From Butyrivibrio sp. MC2021 (lineage in GTDB: Bacteria > Bacillota > Clostridia > Lachnospirales > Lachnospiraceae), in the NCBI RefSeq assembly GCF_000621605.1, contig NZ_JHXX01000001.1:682001-746000 (forward strand): a DNA stretch of 64,000 nt, in the 5' to 3' direction. A model generated the notes under the pieces. It made no database searches and was not told the origin of the DNA. It saw only the letters and a list, made by a program, of their open reading frames with translations. Shown here one piece after another: positions 61,921 to 64,000 of this stretch. The translations under genes were made by a program, and so were the position numbers. How positions within the stretch are numbered: position 1 is the stretch's first letter; the number at the start of each line of letters is the position of its first letter.

Positions 61921-63683
61921 GTATCCCCCTTAAATGCTGTATCAAACAGCTGCTGCTTTTCTTTTGCAGCCTTCAGATTATATTCCAAAACCTGATCAAA
62001 TCCCAGCTTGTCCAAAGTACTGATCATATCCTCTTTAAGAAGTTCATAATCAGTCTCGGAGGAAGCAAATACCATTTTCCAGGAGTGATCAACTATGGTC
62101 TGACGGCACTGGTCTTCAATGGTCTGAAGATACTCCGGGTACGCAAAGCCTCCCCACTCAACACCTGGGATTATCGTAAGCATGTCGTTTTCCTTAAAAT
62201 ATGCTATAGGCTCCTTCTCTGTGCCGTAAAGTCTGCTCCAGTCGCTGTAGATCACGGTCTTACTTCGGCTTGTATAGTCATCCCAGAGCTGATACCGATA
62301 TGGAATACCATTTTCATCGCTGTCCTGTACGTCAACAGGCTTGAAATTAAGAGCAGAAACGCCCTGACTCCAGAGACCTCCTCCGTATTCTTCAGGCACC
62401 TCCAGATCCTCTTCCATATCTATGAAGGCCTTTACACCAAATTCAGTAAACCTGGGGCCATTCTCCGTCATTTCCCAAGTGAGCCCTTCAGGCCCTCTGA
62501 AATCCCCGGTGGGAGAACCGCAGCACTCTATTCCTTCCTGGGAAAAAAGCCAGTTGGCAAAATCCACCAATCTCTGGGGATCCTTGGTATTTTTACCGAT
62601 CATCATGGAAAAACTCTGCTTGCCCCCGGGATCATTTCCCCAGGTAACATAACTGGCATCCTCTATCTTAAGGGATGCAAATCCTTTTCCTTCCCGAAGT
62701 CTTGTTTCTGAATTATAAAGGGACTGACCCATCCAGGGCCAAAAAGAGTAAAGAACCGCTCCGTCTCTGTATTTGGAAGCAACAGTATCATAGTTCTGAT
62801 AAGGAGAATCAGGATCCACCAGTCCCTGGCGATTAGCCTCGAAGAAGAATTTCAGTGCTCTGAAATACGCAGAATCCTCATCTGCAACACTCTCCATTGC
62901 ACCGGTCTCAGGATTCATCAGAACAAATCCCAGAATATCATATCCATACAGTGAAGTGATGGCTCCGGCATTTTGCATTATATCTCCGTCCCAGTCTGAA
63001 AAAAGGCTGAAGGCATAGACATTTTTCCCACTGTCGCTTTTTACAGCCTTTTGCTGCATCTTGGACAGCACAGGCAAAAGGTCCTCAAGAGTATCAACCT
63101 GTGGGTATCCCAGCTCCCTGTAAAGATCCCATCTGATGGAGGGTGCATTGGTGGGCTCGCTGAAATCCGCTTCTCCAACCTCTGTATTGGAAGAAATCTC
63201 ACTGGGAATAGCAAACAAGCCCTCTGCGTCGGCATTGGCAGAGGTGAGTCTTATCTGGTCCTCATATTTCAAAAGATTATCACAGTTCTTTATATAATCT
63301 GTCATATCCAGAATAAGACCTTCTCTGACAAGATCCCGAAGATTTCCATCCTCTGCACCTATAAATATAAGATCGCCGATGTTCCCCGATGCTCTCATGC
63401 TCTCAAAAATGGCGTTTCCATGGCCCTCCTGATTGGGAGCAATGATGTTAAGCTGCATATTGAACTTGTCACGGACGATCTTGGCAAACCAGCCTCTCTG
63501 GATTCCTCTGGTGTTGGACTGAACGTCAAAAACATCTATTGTAATAAACTCAGGATACTTTTTCTCTCCCGAGGTTCGATCATCTTCAAAAAAAGGCAGT
63601 CTGCAGCCACATAAAGTGCAGACTACCAGTATTAACGATAAAAATACAGAAGTTTTCCTTTTATTGATCCCGGATACTTTCAT
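61917..63683 (-). CDS. Sugar-binding lipoprotein linked to the sensor kinase
   Basis: A 588-residue lipoprotein with lipobox TLCGC (Cys near 27). It is paralogous to the 55689-57500 protein (ITIDVFDVQSNTRG, DKFNMQLNIIAPN, GNIGDLIFIG, FSLFSDWDGDIM). It is translationally coupled to the YesM-type kinase rather than to permease genes. It may therefore present sugar to the kinase, acting as a co-sensor, or also feed LplBC. The start at 63683 overlaps the DUF4298 gene by four bases (ATGA). Confidence 0.9.
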   Translation of the reverse strand: MKVSGINKRKTSVFLSLILVVCTLCGCRLPFFEDDRTSGEKKYPEFITIDVFDVQSNTRGIQRGWFAKIVRDKFNMQLNIIAPNQEGHGNAIFESMRASGNIGDLIFIGAEDGNLRDLVREGLILDMTDYIKNCDNLLKYEDQIRLTSANADAEGLFAIPSEISSNTEVGEADFSEPTNAPSIRWDLYRELGYPQVDTLEDLLPVLSKMQQKAVKSDSGKNVYAFSLFSDWDGDIMQNAGAITSLYGYDILGFVLMNPETGAMESVADEDSAYFRALKFFFEANRQGLVDPDSPYQNYDTVASKYRDGAVLYSFWPWMGQSLYNSETRLREGKGFASLKIEDASYVTWGNDPGGKQSFSMMIGKNTKDPQRLVDFANWLFSQEGIECCGSPTGDFRGPEGLTWEMTENGPRFTEFGVKAFIDMEEDLEVPEEYGGGLWSQGVSALNFKPVDVQDSDENGIPYRYQLWDDYTSRSKTVIYSDWSRLYGTEKEPIAYFKENDMLTIIPGVEWGGFAYPEYLQTIEDQCRQTIVDHSWKMVFASSETDYELLKEDMISTLDKLGFDQVLEYNLKAAKEKQQLFDTAFKGDT

Positions 63684-63985
63684 ATCGTCTCCCCCAAAAA
63701 CGGCTTAAGCAGTTCCATTGTCTCCTTATTGCGCTCAAGCAGATTGTAAATTCCATCCTCCGATAAAACTCCTCTAGCCATATCCCTGGGATAAAGCCCC
63801 TGTTCATCAGCTTCAAAGTCCTTACGCCACTCATCGCTGTCATAATAATCAGCGAGCCTTTGTATATCTCCCTGCAAACGCTGCAGCTCTGAAATGCTTT
63901 CCTCCAATGTGTCCAGAGTATCAGTGGCCTTATTTAAGATTGATTCCATCTCCTGAAGATGCGGTGGTATTTCCTTTTCTATCAT
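63680..63985 (-). CDS. DUF4298-type protein
   Basis: A 101-residue acidic helical protein with the recurrent pattern of DUF4298: a long helix (NKATDTLDTLEESISELQRLQ), then LADYYDSDEWRKDFEADEQG, LPRDMARGVLSED-like (here LYPRDMARGVLSED) and GIYNLLERN. Function is unknown. The complete reading frame is inside the window with a GAGG site before ATG 63985. Its overlap with the binding-lipoprotein gene (ATGA) means that the two are translated together. Confidence 0.85.
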   Translation of the reverse strand: MIEKEIPPHLQEMESILNKATDTLDTLEESISELQRLQGDIQRLADYYDSDEWRKDFEADEQGLYPRDMARGVLSEDGIYNLLERNKETMELLKPFLGETI

Positions 63986-64000
63986 TTCAGTGCCTCTCTC

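Noticed and set aside
1..64000. CRISPR array, tRNA and rRNA genes
   Set aside because: No spaced identical repeats of CRISPR type, no clover-leaf or rRNA-like sequence was recognised anywhere in the window.

Overview
The window reads as a chromosomal segment of an anaerobic Gram-positive Clostridia, most likely a fibre-degrading Lachnospiraceae of the Butyrivibrio type. This is inferred from the paired GlgC/GlgD genes, the ThiW-headed thiamine operon under a TPP riboswitch, LplB/LplC-type sugar importers with YesM/AraC-type regulators, a secreted multi-CBM GH43 enzyme and many lipoproteins. AGGAGG-type ribosome sites are strong throughout. I saw no tRNA, rRNA, CRISPR array or intact transposase.

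Layout. 1-3.4 kb: a leftward, edge-truncated Wadjet-like plasmid-defence operon (xre regulator, JetD-like, JetA-like, partial JetB-like). A promoter with an overlapping 18-bp palindrome precedes it. 3.5-11.1 kb: an accessory island of small unrelated genes (phosphotransferase, flavin reductase, ThpR, GNAT, YdcF, HNH, serine hydrolase). It is peppered with five copies of a GGGGACGGGG-type REP palindrome. It also holds a fossil REP-associated (RAYT) transposase cut off by one copy, an adenosine deaminase remnant cut off by another, and a large secreted GH43 gene broken by one in-frame amber codon. 11.3-23.2 kb: signalling genes, comprising a GGDEF protein with a putative ribbon-helix-helix tail, a zinc-ribbon/propeller membrane protein, PrsW, and a four-gene leftward operon (EAL-HDOD, giant hybrid kinase, double receiver, 7TM-EAL) with degenerate c-di-GMP domains. 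23.4-25.8 kb: glgC-glgD. 25.8-31.5 kb: two chemoreceptors and several small proteins, including one of 57 residues.

31.5-41.8 kb: an oligopeptide importer (OppA-B-C-D-F) plus the PepF peptidase. Here OppC carries an RCC1-like propeller in its first outer loop and OppF carries a long coiled-coil insertion. 41.8-45.5 kb: a cell-envelope operon (O-antigen-ligase-like protein, NlpC/P60 protein, YdcF). 45.5-49.9 kb: thiW-thiM-thiE-thiD-thiC behind promoter, TPP riboswitch and terminator. 49.9-54.0 kb: a two-gene pair made of a K+ channel-like protein ending in a RyR-like domain and a membrane TIR protein with a propeller. 54.0-64.0 kb: a sugar importer locus with two paralogous binding lipoproteins, LplB (with an unusual N-terminal extension) and LplC. 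A YesM-type sensor kinase lies upstream and its probable AraC-type response regulator lies downstream.

How it fits together: the right two thirds are nutrient sensing and import (peptides, oligosaccharides, thiamine, glycogen storage) interleaved with c-di-GMP-like and chemotaxis signalling. The left end and the TIR/channel pair are the defence-like parts. The TIR/RyR-channel pair and the RCC1/coiled-coil-decorated peptide transporter are the best candidates for undescribed biology. Start codons were re-chosen in several places using ribosome-binding sites.
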